Shown piece by piece: positions 23,322 through 36,091 of a stretch of DNA of 64,000 bases. The DNA is taken from contig CAMTDV010000002.1 of the NCBI GenBank assembly GCA_947069175.1, positions 7,295,054 to 7,359,053 on the forward strand, read 5' to 3'. The position numbers and the translations under genes are program-made. The notes under the pieces are model-generated. The model saw nothing but the letters and a program-made list of their open reading frames with translations. It did not search any database and was not told the DNA's origin. How positions within the stretch are numbered: the first letter of the stretch is position 1; every line of letters begins with the position of its first letter. The DNA is from Scalesia atractyloides. Lineage: Eukaryota; Streptophyta; Magnoliopsida; Asterales; Asteraceae.

Positions 23322-24330
23322 ATAGGGCACTCGCCAAAGCATCCTGGTCTTTAGGGGCGTCGGTGTTCTTATAAGAGAAACTACCAAGATGAAAATCAGG
23401 AAGGGACATGTGCATGCAATTCCGAGGCCGAACAACAAATTAGCAACACCATGGGCATGAGCGCAACAAGAGGAGCTCGCATTAAGAGTCCTAAAGATGT
23501 GGAAGATAGCTCATAAAATCCACTACACGAGATGCCCTTTTCACGGCCAAACTACTGATTAAACCCGCATCCCGACTAATAATGCTCTCGAGGAGTTTCA
23601 CACCAAACACTAGCCTTCCAATCCCGCTAGGTAAATAACCCTCCTGCACCTTAACTCCATTGTATGATGTCAAGAAAACTTATGTTTTCTTGACGTTAAG
23701 TTCAAGCCCCAAACAGGGCCCCTAGACCAGATTATGTCTAAAGATTTAACCACCTCTTTGACATCTCCTATAATCGTACCATCATCTAAGTACCAAGCAT
23801 GGAAGAGTAACTTGTATCAATCTCGTATCTAGTGAATAAGGGGATGCAAAACTAAGACAAAAAAAGGTCCCAAGGAGTCCCCCTGCTGAACCCTACGGGT
23901 GGACTAAATATGATTGTCACTAACATATAATCTAGCCGGTTGTCCATATAGAAAATCCACCCATAGGTTGAAAGCATTAGAGAAATCAATAGTAATGATA
24001 ACCAACGACCCATCCGAGTGGAACACTTTTATGAACTTGATTGCGCTATGGAGCACAACCTCAGCTTCACTATGAATCCCCACCCCAAATTGAAAATCAC
24101 CAAGATTTTTAACCATCTCCTTCCCGACACCCCTCATAACCGCCTTAGAGACTAACCTACTCCAAATTGCACCAACGGCAATAGGCCTAATCTTGTTGTC
24201 CGGATTAAGTAAGGGTGTGAGGGGGCAGAAGCAACAAACTCCGCCAAGATCCGAGGGTACCTCCCACCCTAAGCACAAGTTGACCACCTTAGAAATAACA
24301 GTATTTAAAAACATATCGTAAATAGCAGTA

Positions 24331-26090
24331 TTTATTGTTTTCTTCCAAGCGTCTTACGACACAATGTGTAATTTCTTGGCGCAAATACTAACAGTGAAAT
24401 TTACCTTATCATATGACCATCTTGTAGTCGGCTCTAGCTATTTCAGTTTTGACATAATTTTACAATATATTGTCTTTAAAATATTATTTATTTATATGAA
24501 TTACTTGTCATGAATAGTGCACTTGGTGTGATTTGATTGGCGGACAAAAAATTCAAAATAAGTTAGATGTTTTATGCTTAGATTTGCTCGACTATAATTC
24601 AACAATCCAAGATAAAGTTGAAATTGGTGAGAGTGTTTTTTACGGGAATTAAAGATATACGTTATTTAATAAGATATTTATATTATGATAAATGTTTTTT
24701 ACTTTTCTTTAAATGAACACTTAAACCCATCCTATTTTAATTTTAACATTTACGATAAAAGCTTTTTTTTACTTTTTACTTTTCATTAAACAACCACTTA
24801 GTCCAATTTCAATTTATGATCCAAAAGTATTATGGTATATTTTAAGTATACTATTGGGACATGATTACTTTTATTCTGTTGCAATGTGATTATCTTTATT
24901 CTGTTGCAACGCGTGAGAAAAATTCACTAATCAATAATAAACAGTGTCTATTTTTCTAACTAAATTATCAATTATCAATTAAGTTTGAATCTAACCACAA
25001 AACAGTATCCTGTACCGGTGATACAACAATATTTAGTGATGTTACCACGTGTGTTAACAGAACTCGAATTTATAATAATTAATGGCCCATGGGTGGGTTG
25101 GGTTGAATTAGAAGTCGAAGTGGGCACTGGGCAACTTGATTGGTCATGGTAGTGGTAGGCCCAAACTCAAAAGCAGGTCCTAAAGTAGGTGTTTTGTAGG
25201 GTCAAAACGAATATAACAATCAAGACCAAGCTCGCACCAATTCTCCTCGTAAATAAACAAATTGAGCTAAGTTGACTTGTTTAGCTTTCGAGTCTAGCTC
25301 AAGCTAAGGTGAGCTTGCTCGTTAGCTTATCTGTTCGACTTGGTCAAATTAAGTAGGTCATTTAAGAAGTAGATTTTTATAGTAAGAAAGACTTGTCTCG
25401 TTTTTTATTGTTGTTATTTTCTTCTAAGTTTAATAAATATTATTTTTTGTTTTTACATGTATTCATATGTATAAGTAATACAAAGCTTTTAAAATTTAAA
25501 AAGATAAATAAGCTGACTCGAGTTAGATCCAACCCGAGCTCAAAATCAAATTTCAAATTTATAATATTTTCAGACCGAGTCAAGATCTTATATAACAACA
25601 CCTTTTTACTTTTAAATATCACCCTAACCAATTGCTTTTGCAGTAATTTAAACCGCCACCACTTTTACAGTGGACAATCATTCCACTAAACCACTAAGTT
25701 ATGGGCTAAGTCGAACCAAGATGACTCATTAACTTTCAAACCCCAAGCTGAGCTTGCTCATTAAGCAACCCTACTCTAAATTTTGTTTTTAAGGTGGACG
25801 AAGCATAACCCGTGTAAACGCCACAACCTGAGTGCCACATTTGTATTTTGCAACAATGCACTGGAACCCGCTCCCATTGGCGGTTGTGTTTTCGTCTATC
25901 CGCAACTCTCTCTTTCTCTCTCCTCTCAACACACAAACGCAACTCTCTCTCTCTTTTCAATTGTGACTAACACATGATTCCACTTCCCGCAAATGATACC
26001 TAAGTACCGGTGACGATATACCCTTTGTTTTTGTAGTAATGGACCGAAATTTCCGAAGATGCTCTGTCCACCCTTATAATATTATGGGGG
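24331..26090. other. Intergenic, upstream of GCH1; no gene
   Basis: AT-rich with short degenerate repeats. A region near 25255-25345 and 25500-25540 is rich in GAGCT/CGAG words of the sort left by old transposons. ORFs of 60-98 codons on opposite strands overlap each other and show no family content. CT-rich microsatellite (CTCTCT) occurs at 25907-25953. Confidence 0.5.
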
Positions 26091-26280
26091 TGTTTGAGAT
26101 TCCTTATTAAAAAGAACTTATTAACTTATATAAGTCATAAGTCTTAAGTTATAAATCCTAACTTCTCAAAGAACAACTTGTCAATACATAAAACCATCTT
26201 AATAAGTTAACTCAAATAAAGTAATTACAAGTAAATATGTTATAAGTTACCTCAAAAATAAGCTAACCCAAACAGTCCCT
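26091..26280. mobile_element. Small MITE in the GCH1 upstream region
   Basis: The left end GGGGTGTTTGAGATTCCTTATT pairs imperfectly with the complement of the right end, GGGACTGTTTGGGTTAGCTTATT. AACTTATAA-type words mirror each other inside. It is about 190 bp. GGG..TGTTTGG termini occur in both hAT and Harbinger MITEs; no clear TSD was found to decide. Confidence 0.55.
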
Positions 26281-26786
26281 GCCTACAAAAGGTTTGACTT
26301 TTTATGTAAGAATACATGCTTTTGAGATCTGGAATCTTTAGGGATAAAAAATATTCCCAAGAGAGAGTTTTTGAGATCTGGAATCTTTAGGATAAAAAAT
26401 ATTCCAAATTTCAATAAAGTCCATTTTCATGGTGGGTTGGTAGCGTCATCATCTCATCATATTCTTGACCCGACCCATTTATGCATACGGATCCCAACAT
26501 GCGGTTGGTGAGTTCTGAAGCCTAAACCCTACTTGACCACCACCACAACCACCAATACATTTTTTCTTTTGAGCGGCAATACATACATACACACTCGTGT
26601 ATCTATACATCCCACACGCACCAACAGGGCAAAACCGATAGCTTTCTACCCAGATCTTGCAAAAGGGTCCCACAGAAAAAGACACAGCCGCCGATAACCT
26701 CACCAACGACCTTAAAGATCCAAGGTTGGGATTGGATCTATTATTATTTTCTTCATTTTATTATTATTTAATATACCCTCCATCTC

Positions 26787-26794
26787 TATATAAT
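26787..26794 (+). promoter_or_regulatory. GCH1: Candidate TATA box of GCH1
   Basis: TATATAAT lies 177-184 bases before the ATG, next to CT-rich sequence. It would give a 5' leader of roughly 150 bases. This is position-based only. Confidence 0.4.
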
Positions 26795-26970
26795 TCACAC
26801 AATTTGCTTACATTTTTGCAGCCCCATCTCCCATATCTCTAACCGGTGGTCACTCTTCTTTTATCTTTTTCATAAAAAAATTCATTCTTTTGGCGATTTT
26901 TGTGTTAAAGTTTCAATCTTTATTCAAAGGGTGTGATTTTGAAGATCTGAATTTTTGTGGGCTTCTTTCA

Positions 26971-29332
26971 ATGGGAGCTTTAGATGATGGTCATCATTGT
27001 GTGGTGCTTGAAAATGGTGTGAAGTTGCTTGATGGGGGGTTTGAGCATGAACCAGAAACTGTGGCTATTGAAGATGCTGTGAAGGTTTTGTTGCAGGGTC
27101 TGGGTGAAGATGCTAATAGAGAAGGGCTTAGGAAGACCCCTCTTCGTGTTGCTAAAGCCCTTCGTGAAGGAACTAGAGGTAATGTTTTAGTACTTTCTTC
27201 TAAGATTTATGTTTGTTTTTGCTAGTTTATGTAAGTCCTACAGCAATTTGTCGGGTGAAAACAAAACCGTAAGTTCTTGGATTGGATGGGGGTGAAGCGG
27301 AAATATTTTGGCACGTTTTACTTGGGCTGTTATGCTTTTTTTATTTGTTAGGTATATGAGTTTGAATTTTCAGTCAGGATATGATAATCTGACAGGAGAT
27401 TGCTTGAAAAAGGGTTGTGCTATAGTTTGTTGATATAGGTAGGGATGACTTGCAAGTCAGGTGGATGTTGAAAGTGCCCTGCCAAACACCCCTTTACTTA
27501 GATGTTGATTTAGAGGTGGTGATTTGACCCGTTTACTTATGAGTGGGTTGATCCGGGTATGCTTTATCGCCAACAGGTCTATGTCGTAAAGTACATAAAT
27601 AGCTAAATAGGAAATTGGTTAAATGGGCCAAAAGGCATCAGAACTGTATTTTGAATGTTTAAAAGCCTCCTAAATCATTATATAGTCTTTGTAATCATTT
27701 AACTTCTTAATTGTTGGTACAAACAAAATTGTTTACAACCAATCCAGCCTGATCTGGCCTGTTTCAACCCATCTTGATATGTTGAGGTTTCTTTGGATAT
27801 TGATCTGGAGGTGGGATTTCGACCCATTTACCTATAAATGAGTTGATTGTGGTATGCTTCATCTCCAACGGGTCAAAGTGGTAAAATAAGTAAACTGCTA
27901 AATAGGAAACTAGCCAAACGGGCGAAAGTCATCTGAAGTGTGGTTTTAATGTATAAAAGTCTCATTTTATCAAAATTTTCGATTATTATTCAAATGTTTT
28001 AACCTTTGTAATTTGTCATCAAATTAATTGTTCGTAAAAAGATTCAAAATTTCTGGACAAAAAGGGCAGAAGTACCCATTTTGATCTGAACTTTTTACAC
28101 AATCTGTATCTGAACCTAGTAAACTTAGTATCACCGCCTCTAATCTAATAATTTATTGTGTTATTTGGTTTTAACCAGGGTACAAACAGAACGTAAAAGA
28201 TATAGTTCAAGGTGCATTATTCCCGGAAGTGGGCGTAGAAAATGGAACCGGGCTTGCTGGAGGATCGGGCGGGCTGGTTCTTGTTAGAGATATCGATCTC
28301 TTCTCATACTGTGAGTCTTGTTTACTCCCATTCCAGGTCAAATGCCACGTAGGCTATATTCCATCCGGTCAACGCGTTGTGGGCCTTAGCAAACTCTCTC
28401 GAGTCGCCGATATTTTTGCTAAACGTCTCCAAGATCCACAACAACTAGCAGACGATATTTGTTTCGGTTTACATCACGGAATCAACCCAACCGGTGTTGC
28501 CGTTGTTCTTCAGTGCTCACACATTCATTTCCCCAATTTCCAATCTGCTTTTCTGGATTCGAACCACAAACGATTGAGCAATGTTACGGTCGGATCTGGT
28601 TTGGGAACTTTCGAAAGTCACCATTCCGCGAATTGGGTTGACTTTTTCGGTCTCTTAAGATGCCGAGACATAAGTTTAGATAATATCCGTGTACGAAACT
28701 CGCTTAAAGATTCTTGGTGCCCGTCACGGTCCCAGAAAGTGGGGCCCAGTGGTAATCCCGACATGGAGACAGCCGTTGCGACGATTGTACGGTCATTGGG
28801 TCAAGACCTGTGTAGAAAAGAACTTGTGGGTACGCCTAATCGGTTTGTAAAATGGTTCATGAACTTTAAAGATTCAAACATGGAGATGAAACTAAACGGG
28901 TTCGCCACCATGCCGTTGAAAACCGTTGGGGTCGCTAATTATAAAGATAACATTAGATCAGAGGTTAATCTATCTTTATGGTCACTTTGTGAACACCATT
29001 TACTTCCGTTTTACGGTATAGTTCATATCGGTTACATATCCGGTGAAGAGATAAACCCTGTCGGGAAATCTTTACTGCAGTCGATTGTGCATTTTCATGG
29101 CTTTAAACTTCAAGTTCAAGAACGACTTACTCGACAGATTGCGGAAACCGTTTCGCCGTTATTGGATGGAGATATAATGGTCGTTGTGGAAGCGAATCAC
29201 ACTTGTATGATCTCTAGAGGGATTGAAAAATTCGGGAGTAATACCGCTACGATTGCAGTTTTGGGTCGGTTTTCAAGCGACCCGTTAGCAAGATCGAAGT
29301 TTTTACAGATGATTCCGAGCTATTCTTTATAG
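26971..29332 (+). CDS. GCH1: GTP cyclohydrolase I, plant two-domain form
   Basis: This cytosolic enzyme converts GTP to dihydroneopterin triphosphate, the first step of the pterin branch of folate synthesis. Exon 1 is 26971-27178 and exon 2 is 28179-29332; the intron is GT-AG, splits a Gly codon and keeps frame, giving 453 residues. The ATG context begins MGALDDGHH. Plant enzymes are tandem repeats of the bacterial unit. The first unit (about 28-205) has the GLSKLSRVADIFAKRLQ motif (138-154) but CESC at 114-117 where bacteria have CEHH. The second (about 264-450) has CEHH (340-343), QVQERLT (381-387) and the third zinc ligand Cys412, but a degraded KSLLQSIVHFHGFKL in place of GLSKLAR. Each unit thus lacks residues the other keeps, as established for plant GCHI. 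There are no frame breaks. Confidence 0.96.
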
Positions 29333-30699
29333 ACGTTGATGATATTTGATCCGAATTCCTACGCTTTTCATTGTTTTGTATGAATTTCAAGAAAAAGAGC
29401 ATTGCCCGTGAAAGATCGAGTTCAGGTTCGTTTATGTGGTGATCATTCATGTTTGTATCGTTATTTTGTGGGAATTTTTGTTGAATCGATAGGGTAAGTG
29501 TTTTTGCTACAATTCCTGCTATAATATGTTACATTTTTGCATTTGTGGGTAGAGGGATGTCCACTTGTAATTAGCTCGGTAAAAGCTCTCGCGTAATTCA
29601 ACTCGATTTACTTAGCTAGTATCAACGTTTAAGCAGATGGTAGCTCTTTTGATCAAGTTCTCTCGTGAATTTTCTTGTATATTGATGATTTCGTAATGTG
29701 TTTTCTGATACTTGAACAAACCGACACGTCCTTGCTTGCAAAAGGGCATAATGGTCTGAATCTGTAGTCGCTACAATATCTTTCGTTATTGTTATATGGC
29801 ATGACCGGTTCAGCCAAATCAAACAAGAAAGATCCTTATTGTTATTCATTGCTCACCCCTTATCTAAAATACTACACTTGCTTACACATCGTAGTCGGGT
29901 CACATGACACGTACCATGATGAGGTTAGTGGTGATTTGTTGCTATAGACACAGCCTAGGCGTATGTAGCCCAAGACAATTACAATATCTTCGTTATAACA
30001 TTTGACACCATTTGTGAGACCATGTCCTGAAAAAAGACACCATTTGTGCAACCTATGGCTTACTTAGGTGGGCGACCCTTGTAACAATGAGTATGTTCTT
30101 AACACCTCAACACCCGTAATATGTCCGTAAGGGTCCAATATAACTTCCCTCAATTGTGCCATTTTATGAACGTCTTGGTTCGTGAAGGAAAAGCGATGGG
30201 AATGATACTCCAGTTGGTTATTCCGTGAGGCATAGTTAGAAAACGCTTCAGTAGTTGAGGGAAAACTCTCAACCACAACGCTACAAGTTTTGACATCCAA
30301 AATTTTGCTGCAATGCATCTAATATTTAGTTCTATATTGTAGATGATATATACTCTGTGAGGTGTTGGTGTTAGTGTTTGTCCAATCTAATTATTGTAAA
30401 AATTGGAAAACTGTTATAACATGTTTAATCTTGCAATAAAAGTAAATATATCAGCTTTTGTGGCCAAAACGAAACATATAAGACTTGAGGGGCCATTGAT
30501 AGTCAAGCTAAATCTAAATTAAATCGCTCAATTTGAAGTGTGAGCCACTTATCTTAAGAAGATAATCAGAAGTGTCAAGTGTGTGTTCCGAAACACACAA
30601 GTCATTACTCAGCAGAGACTTGGGTTCGGTGACTAGACCAAACCTTGCTTCGCGAACTTGGCTAGCGTCCGTATATATTAATCCTGTATTCTACACTTA
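29333..30699. other. 3' flank of GCH1 and intergenic DNA; no gene recognised
   Basis: It probably includes the GCH1 3' UTR in its first 250 bases. An 84-codon minus-strand ORF at 30064-30318 has no features I can identify. No terminal repeats or TSDs are visible. Confidence 0.45.
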
Positions 30700-30967
30700 G
30701 ACTACACCGGCGTAAAGGGCATGAAGAGGGGCATGAAGCGTCACATGGCAGGCACATCAGCACGGGGTGTGGTAAAAAAGGCACGGGGCGGAAGGGGCTT
30801 GAAAGTGGCATTTTGAAAAAAAAAATTAAACACCAGACGGTCAAAATCTACCCACACAACAACCAATCAAGAGCCGCCATGTCACCCACCTTATCCCCTC
30901 CATGCCGGGCCACGGGACGGTGTGCCGGCGTGATTGAAGCCTCCACGCTACTCCACGCCGTGTGGTC
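30700..30967. mobile_element. Harbinger/Tourist-type MITE, TSD TTA
   Basis: The ends GACTACACCGGCGTAAAGG and the complement GACCACACGGCGTGGAGTAG form imperfect TIRs. TTA flanks both sides (30697-30699, 30968-30970), the target preference of PIF/Harbinger elements. It is 268 bp, GC-richer than its surroundings and non-coding. It is related to the element at 37049-37694. Confidence 0.75.
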
Positions 30968-30970
30968 TTA

Positions 30971-31638
30971 AAAACTTTTATACGCATGATTACTTTAGGG
31001 TAAAATGGGAAAATAAACAAAGGTAAAAATATCCCGAGGCAGCATGAAACTGTAACTGGTCAGCGTTGCGTTTATGGGTTGGCAGAGTTTTGACCCGGCA
31101 CTCGTGTGTGTAGACATGCATACGTTCGGATTGTACAAGTCGTTTGAAACGAATCTTGCACCCCTTGCGTGTGCATAGGAGTAAAACACATTTAATAGTT
31201 GTTCACCCTCGTATTTGTCATAAGTTTTACTCATTTCATCTTTTGAAGTTTGAGCATTGATGCCTCACAATATCTTTATTTTTAATGCATCTTAACTTGT
31301 TGCGAAACTCGAAACACAAACTCATAAAGTATTGGATATTGATTATATATATTTTATATATTAAAATAATTGTATGCGTCCAAAGTTGGTTAAACAATTT
31401 TCAACTAAATTTTCCAAACAATTAGATAAAAAATGTTATCAATTGAAATAGCAAGGAGCCAGGAAACAGCTTTTATGAATTAAAATTTTGGCAGCTACAT
31501 ATTATTAAGTTATGACATTAGCAATCCAAATTAATTGTCTAATTATTATTAGAGGATAGATATGGTTAACAAATTATAGCCAGAGATTAACAAATTTTCG
31601 GTTCCAGATTTTGACCTTTAGCATTACTATTCTGGTCT
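30971..31638. other. Intergenic, AT-rich, nothing recognised
   Basis: No ORF content, repeats or termini were found apart from homopolymer tracts. Confidence 0.4.
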
Positions 31639-33515
31639 TCACTCAGGCCCCGGCCCGACCCCAGGACTGTCACCTGATGGAGTCTTGTTGATAAGCAGGA
31701 CCCGTAATTTCTGGACCATTTCCTCCTCCTGTTTAAATTCTGCAAAGAGCAATTATTCATGAATCAATACCTGTAAAGAGCTTGCATCAGCAAGTATTTG
31801 AGTAGATATCGTAAAACAAACAAATGGACCAAACTGTGTAATCATAAAATAGGTTCAAATATAGCACGGTGTTAGGTTGACTTGCAAACACTTTTTGACC
31901 ATTTCACAAGTTTTTTAAACGCAACTAATGCTTTATATACGATTAAAATGACTGTATCATTAACATGATACTCTTAACGATCAAAACAGTAACATAATAT
32001 CATGAATCATCTATGCCTATGTTGTCAAAAGCGCGCTGCGACTTGAAAGGCGAGCTTTCAGGCTCTAAAGTGCAGGTTCAGGGGACTTTCTGGCCAAATT
32101 CCAGCCAAAAAGGGTTAAAAAAGGCCCCTAAATAAGGCCGGAATCAACCTAAATAAGCCTAGAATCAACCTAAAACAGCCAAAACTATTGCTAACAAGCC
32201 TAAAAGGCTAAAACATGTCTAGAAACCCTTAAAAAAGGCCCTTGTTTTTTTTAAGCCAAAAGATGTATAAAAGTTTAAGGAATTCAACTGTTCTTCCGAT
32301 TTCTTCAAACTAGTTCTATACCCGTCCAGTGGACAGGCAATTTAATGTTATAATGACATGACTTTTTTTTCCTTTGCATTCTAAAAATGATGAGTTTGAC
32401 CCGTTTACTAAAAATGATAAGTTTGACCCATTTATAAAGATACTTCATTCTGGCCCGTTTACTAAAAATGGTAACCTTGACTCACTTACTAAACATGATA
32501 CTTTTATCTAGGACCGAGGGGAATAGTTCACTTGCAAATAATGCTTACATGTTCCCATGGAGCATTCCCCTTCTCATACTCACCCTAGCTTTCCCATTCT
32601 TATTCTCGCCCTAAACCAATACGCCTATCATTTTGGACGCCAATACTTTTAATTTAGTATATAACTAATTATATGAGTTATGATGTCTGACCTATCCTGC
32701 CCCCAGAGCGAATGACTTGCCCACCCGAAGGAATACGTTATATCAAAATTTATGAAGTCACAGTGCATCATACTTTTTGTCTTCCTAAAATGGATACTAA
32801 TCTTGGATATTAACATTGAATGAATTATAGAAGATATAATTTACCTGCTATAAACTCTTCTCTTTGGGCTTCTACTTTCGCATGATTGAGGCTCACGTGA
32901 AGATAAATTCTCAAAGTTCTTTCTTGTCGGTCTCAAGTAAAGATGCATCGTTATCGTGTTCCTTTTTAACTGTTTTTAAATATACTTCTAACTGATGAAT
33001 TCGTCCCTTGGTCAGGAAGCTGAAATATAAAAATTGACAGTAGTAAGTTTGCTTATTACTAAATGTCATCATCTACAAGATTAGCCTTATGCTTTGTAGT
33101 TTGTTTTTCAAAAAATTTGGTCCTAAATTTGAATTTTTTATATATAACTATTGTTTTGCCAAAATGGTTATAAAAATGATAGTTTTTAATATTAATCTAG
33201 TGATTCAAATAAAACATACTTTTGGTGACTTTTGACTCATTTCTTTTATATCTATATATGTTGAATTTACCCGTTTGATATGTTAGATATAAAACATAGC
33301 CCAAATTGACACGTTATAAGTAAACGGGTCAAACTTGCCAAATGTGCACATAATTTTCACGAGTGTTATATAAATTCTTGGGTGAATAGTTAATACCTAT
33401 CAACCTGGGCTTTATACGTGTTATTTTCCCGCAAAGCCTCTGCAACTTCATTCTCAAATGATCTGATTCTTGATGATGAATCAACACTAATTACATACGT
33501 ACTCACATCCACAGC
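31639..33515 (-). pseudogene. Three 3' exons of an unidentified coiled-coil protein gene, frame-broken
   Basis: On the minus strand, three blocks have matching AG/GT borders and compatible phases. Exon 33397-33515 encodes VISVDSSSRIRSFENEVAEA then LRENNTYKAQVD. Exon 32845-33019 encodes FLTKGRIHQLEVYLKTVKKE and, after a frame change near 32920, LRIYLHVSLNHAKVEAQREE. Exon 31639-31739 encodes FKQEEEMVQKLRVLLINKTP and ends SPGVGPGPE with a TGA. The composition (Glu/Lys/Gln/Leu heptad-like) suggests a coiled coil. No upstream exons are found to 34450, and the middle exon needs a one- or two-base shift. It is therefore either a truncated pseudogene or a transposon-captured 3' end. I cannot name the family. 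Confidence 0.6.
32310..32340 (-). mobile_element. Helitron-like 3' terminus
   Basis: On the minus strand a small hairpin (GTCC/GGAC core, 3-base loop) is followed by 7 bases and CTAG, then T, the layout of Helitron 3' ends. It lies inside an intron of the broken coiled-coil gene. The 5' end was not located. Confidence 0.35.
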
Positions 33516-34452
33516 CTGTAGCATTAAAGAAATAACTAAAAGTCAACTTTATAGCTAATTTTTCATAATAGTTTACCATTAATTAAACACCAAACAACAT
33601 CAAAAGCATTGAGTTTGTAACTTGTAACTGAAAAAATTAAACCCAAAATCTCATTTCAATTGGGTGTACAAAATTAAACCCAAAATCTCATAGTTTTATC
33701 ACATCTCTTTCATCTCTTTTACCTTATAATTTCACTAAACACAACTATATTTTTCTCTTATTTTAATTAAATAATATTTTTTATACTCTTATCATTATCT
33801 TTTCTTTGTCTTCCACCAACAACCACTTTACTTGATTTTTAATAATAAATTATACATATGATGTTATATATACACATTATATTATATATACATATGAATA
33901 TGATATAGTGATGAATAGTGTTTTACAATTTTTAAGTATTTTTTTAATATTTTATTTATTATTTATTTTATTTTTAGTAATAGATTATACATATAAAATA
34001 TATTAAAAAATTATAGAGAGTGAAGAGTATAATATTTTCTCAACGAAAGAACACAAATAAGACTTTGTTCTTGTTCGTTCGATTCGTTTGTAGCCCTAAG
34101 TATACTATATAATTTCACACTCGTAATCCTTAAATAACCTTAACAAGTTCCTTTTTCATTGTCTCACATTCAAATATTTTCATCGAATAAATTCTTGAAT
34201 CTCTTCTGATCATATTAAATTGTAGCTTTACCCCAATAAGATAATGTCCTCGAATCCTAAGTGCAAATACGACATGTGTCAACTCATGACTAATGTTAAC
34301 TCAAGATCCGGAGTGGGATAAATAGTTTTCATGGGGTTTTCGTTGACAGGAGACACTACGACCTTGCCTCTCTACATATGACATATCCCAAACCAAGATA
34401 AGACACATCATAATAGGCCACTAATCATTTGTTCCCTTTGGTAGTAACAACA
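33516..34452. other. AT-rich intergenic DNA
   Basis: A 22-base direct repeat (AAATTAAACCCAAAATCTCA) occurs at about 33636 and 33673. An AT-rich TATATACATATG-type palindromic patch is at 33840-33905. No gene. Confidence 0.45.
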
Positions 34453-34830
34453 TCAAAACTTGAGTTGACTTTTTATGTAAACATAAGTTGTATCTTGTTC
34501 TTTGTTCCAAACAAACTTGACATTCTTACAGGTTAAGTTTTTCAAAGATTTGGCTAATCGAGATAACATTTGAATGAATTGGCGATAATATACGACACGT
34601 CCAAGAAATCCCCGAACCTGGGTAGGGTTCTTCGGTGGAGGTCGAATCATCATCACTTCAACCTTAGTTAGATCAACATGAATACCGACAAACCTTTTCA
34701 CGTGGCCCAAGAATTGTACCTTCCATTGGCATAAGGATTCTCCTTTCGAATAATTCAAGAACCCTGTGGAGATGACGAGCATGATCAACCTGATTTTGTG
34801 AATACACCAAACTACCATCAATGAACACAA
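34453..34830 (-). pseudogene. Ty3/gypsy reverse transcriptase fragment
   Basis: One open frame carries the RT thumb/connection region: WKVQFLGHV, GIHVDLTKVEVMM, PPKNPTQVRGFLG, YYRQFIQMLSRLAKSL and KNVKFVWNKEQD. These match the order in plant gypsy pol (compare 54460-54720 in this window). The catalytic palm, RNase H and integrase are absent on both sides, so it is a scrap of an old insertion. The clade is not determined. Confidence 0.85.
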
Positions 34831-35523
34831 TAACTAACAGATCTAGCATTAGTCAAGACACCACGTTCAAAACAAACTCACCAAGTGTCATAGGAGTAAG
34901 GTCTATATTTATATTTCTTCTATTTTTATTTTCCCTTGACAAATTTCATTCTGTAAACTGGAAAATGTTGGTTAATATTGTAATTTGTAACCGAAAGAAT
35001 ATAATTCATGAATTATATTGATAAGTATTTATCGTTGTCTAATTGTTTGAGATGTGCTATATGTAATGTATATCATTTTGAGAAAGGAATTCATGAATTA
35101 TGTTAGATAACTATTTACCGTTGTCTAATTATTTAAGATGTGTTATAATGGTTGTAAAACAAGGTCTCGAAGGTCGGGTACATCCCGAGTATTTGCTACA
35201 AGTTAAGCTGTCGAGGCCCGAGTACTCTTCGTATAGGCCGAATACTCCCGAGTAATCTCTACTTAGGCCGAGTACTCCCTGAATACTCTCAAATCCGACT
35301 AGGGAGCTCCTAACAATTCTTAAAACCATAGTTATATGTAACGAGAAAGGTTATTCTACAAGAAGGTGAAATTGTGGGAAGTGTAGGAGAGAACATGGGT
35401 ATTTGATCAAATAATCAAATGATTGAGATTAAGTTTTCCCCAAATTTAGAATTCACGTAACTAAAAATAAGGAAAACCGTGGATAAAAGGGCAGAACAGA
35501 AAAATCCAATATTGTTGACTCAT
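34831..35523. other. Intergenic; short CCGAGTACTC repeats at 35190-35290
   Basis: GGCCGAGTACTC-type words recur at about 35213, 35238, 35266 with drift. The rest is AT-rich with AATTCATGAATTAT occurring twice (35003, 35089). Confidence 0.4.
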
Positions 35524-36034
35524 AAACGGCTATAACTTTTTTCATACGATATATATATATATATATGGGAATGTTCATTTGAGAAGAAATTAAATGTGAG
35601 AAGAAAAAGAAGAAATGATATAATGGTAAAACATTAAATAGTTTATAACTCCTCTCATTAATTATGTTATCTCTCATTAATAAAGCAAAAACATTTTATC
35701 CTACACATTTCAAAATTTATCCTACATATGTCTTACACTTACCGGAATTTACCTTACACACATGTAAATTTACCATACACATTTCAAAATTTATCCTACA
35801 CATATCGAAAATTGTCCTTCACCATAAATTATTTTATCTTGAAAGAGTATATTAAAATAATGAGTTACAAGTTTAACTAATTAGCTAATTAATGACAGTT
35901 ATAGATTTACCTATATGCCATTTTTCATAACATTAAACGCACACATTAAATGAAGTAGATGAAGAATTTCTGTTGGTTTAAAAGTTATTTCTTTTTATTC
36001 TTAAAAAATTTTCTTCTCATTTGAGCTCTCTACG

Positions 36035-36091
<57 letters not shown>

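Larger units (their letters stand above)
16916..24330 (-). pseudogene. RTE-like LINE (non-LTR retrotransposon), split by two solo LTRs
   Basis: Read from high to low coordinates. The first RT blocks are KIRPIAVGAIWSRLVSKA, DFQFGVGIHSEAEVVLHS and IITIDFSNAFN (24250-23950). Next come YGQPARLYVSD, RVQQGDSLG, the catalytic YLDD (23781-23792) and ISRDAGLISSLAVKRA (about 23590-23540). The solo LTR at 19879-23321 then interrupts. The C-terminal CPVCRK..DTFSEHAVHCKEL and TLRPVDILVFWWSGGKHVC follow (19700-19420). The second solo LTR (17309-19418) interrupts next. The last blocks are SPLVGLMDNG..SGKVAKHEKACLENQHVFISFAFDTFG (17300-17115) and an A-rich tail (16916-16935). It is 5' truncated (no endonuclease), has frame breaks, and lost the segment between NAFN and LWVDFLYG. 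Confidence 0.88.

Noticed and set aside
30064..30318. 84-codon minus-strand ORF as a gene
   Set aside because: No motif, no introns or start context, and no relation to neighbours; kept only as a mention.
34821..35021. Plus-strand ORF next to the RT fragment
   Set aside because: It has no family content and overlaps the end of the minus-strand gypsy RT remnant.
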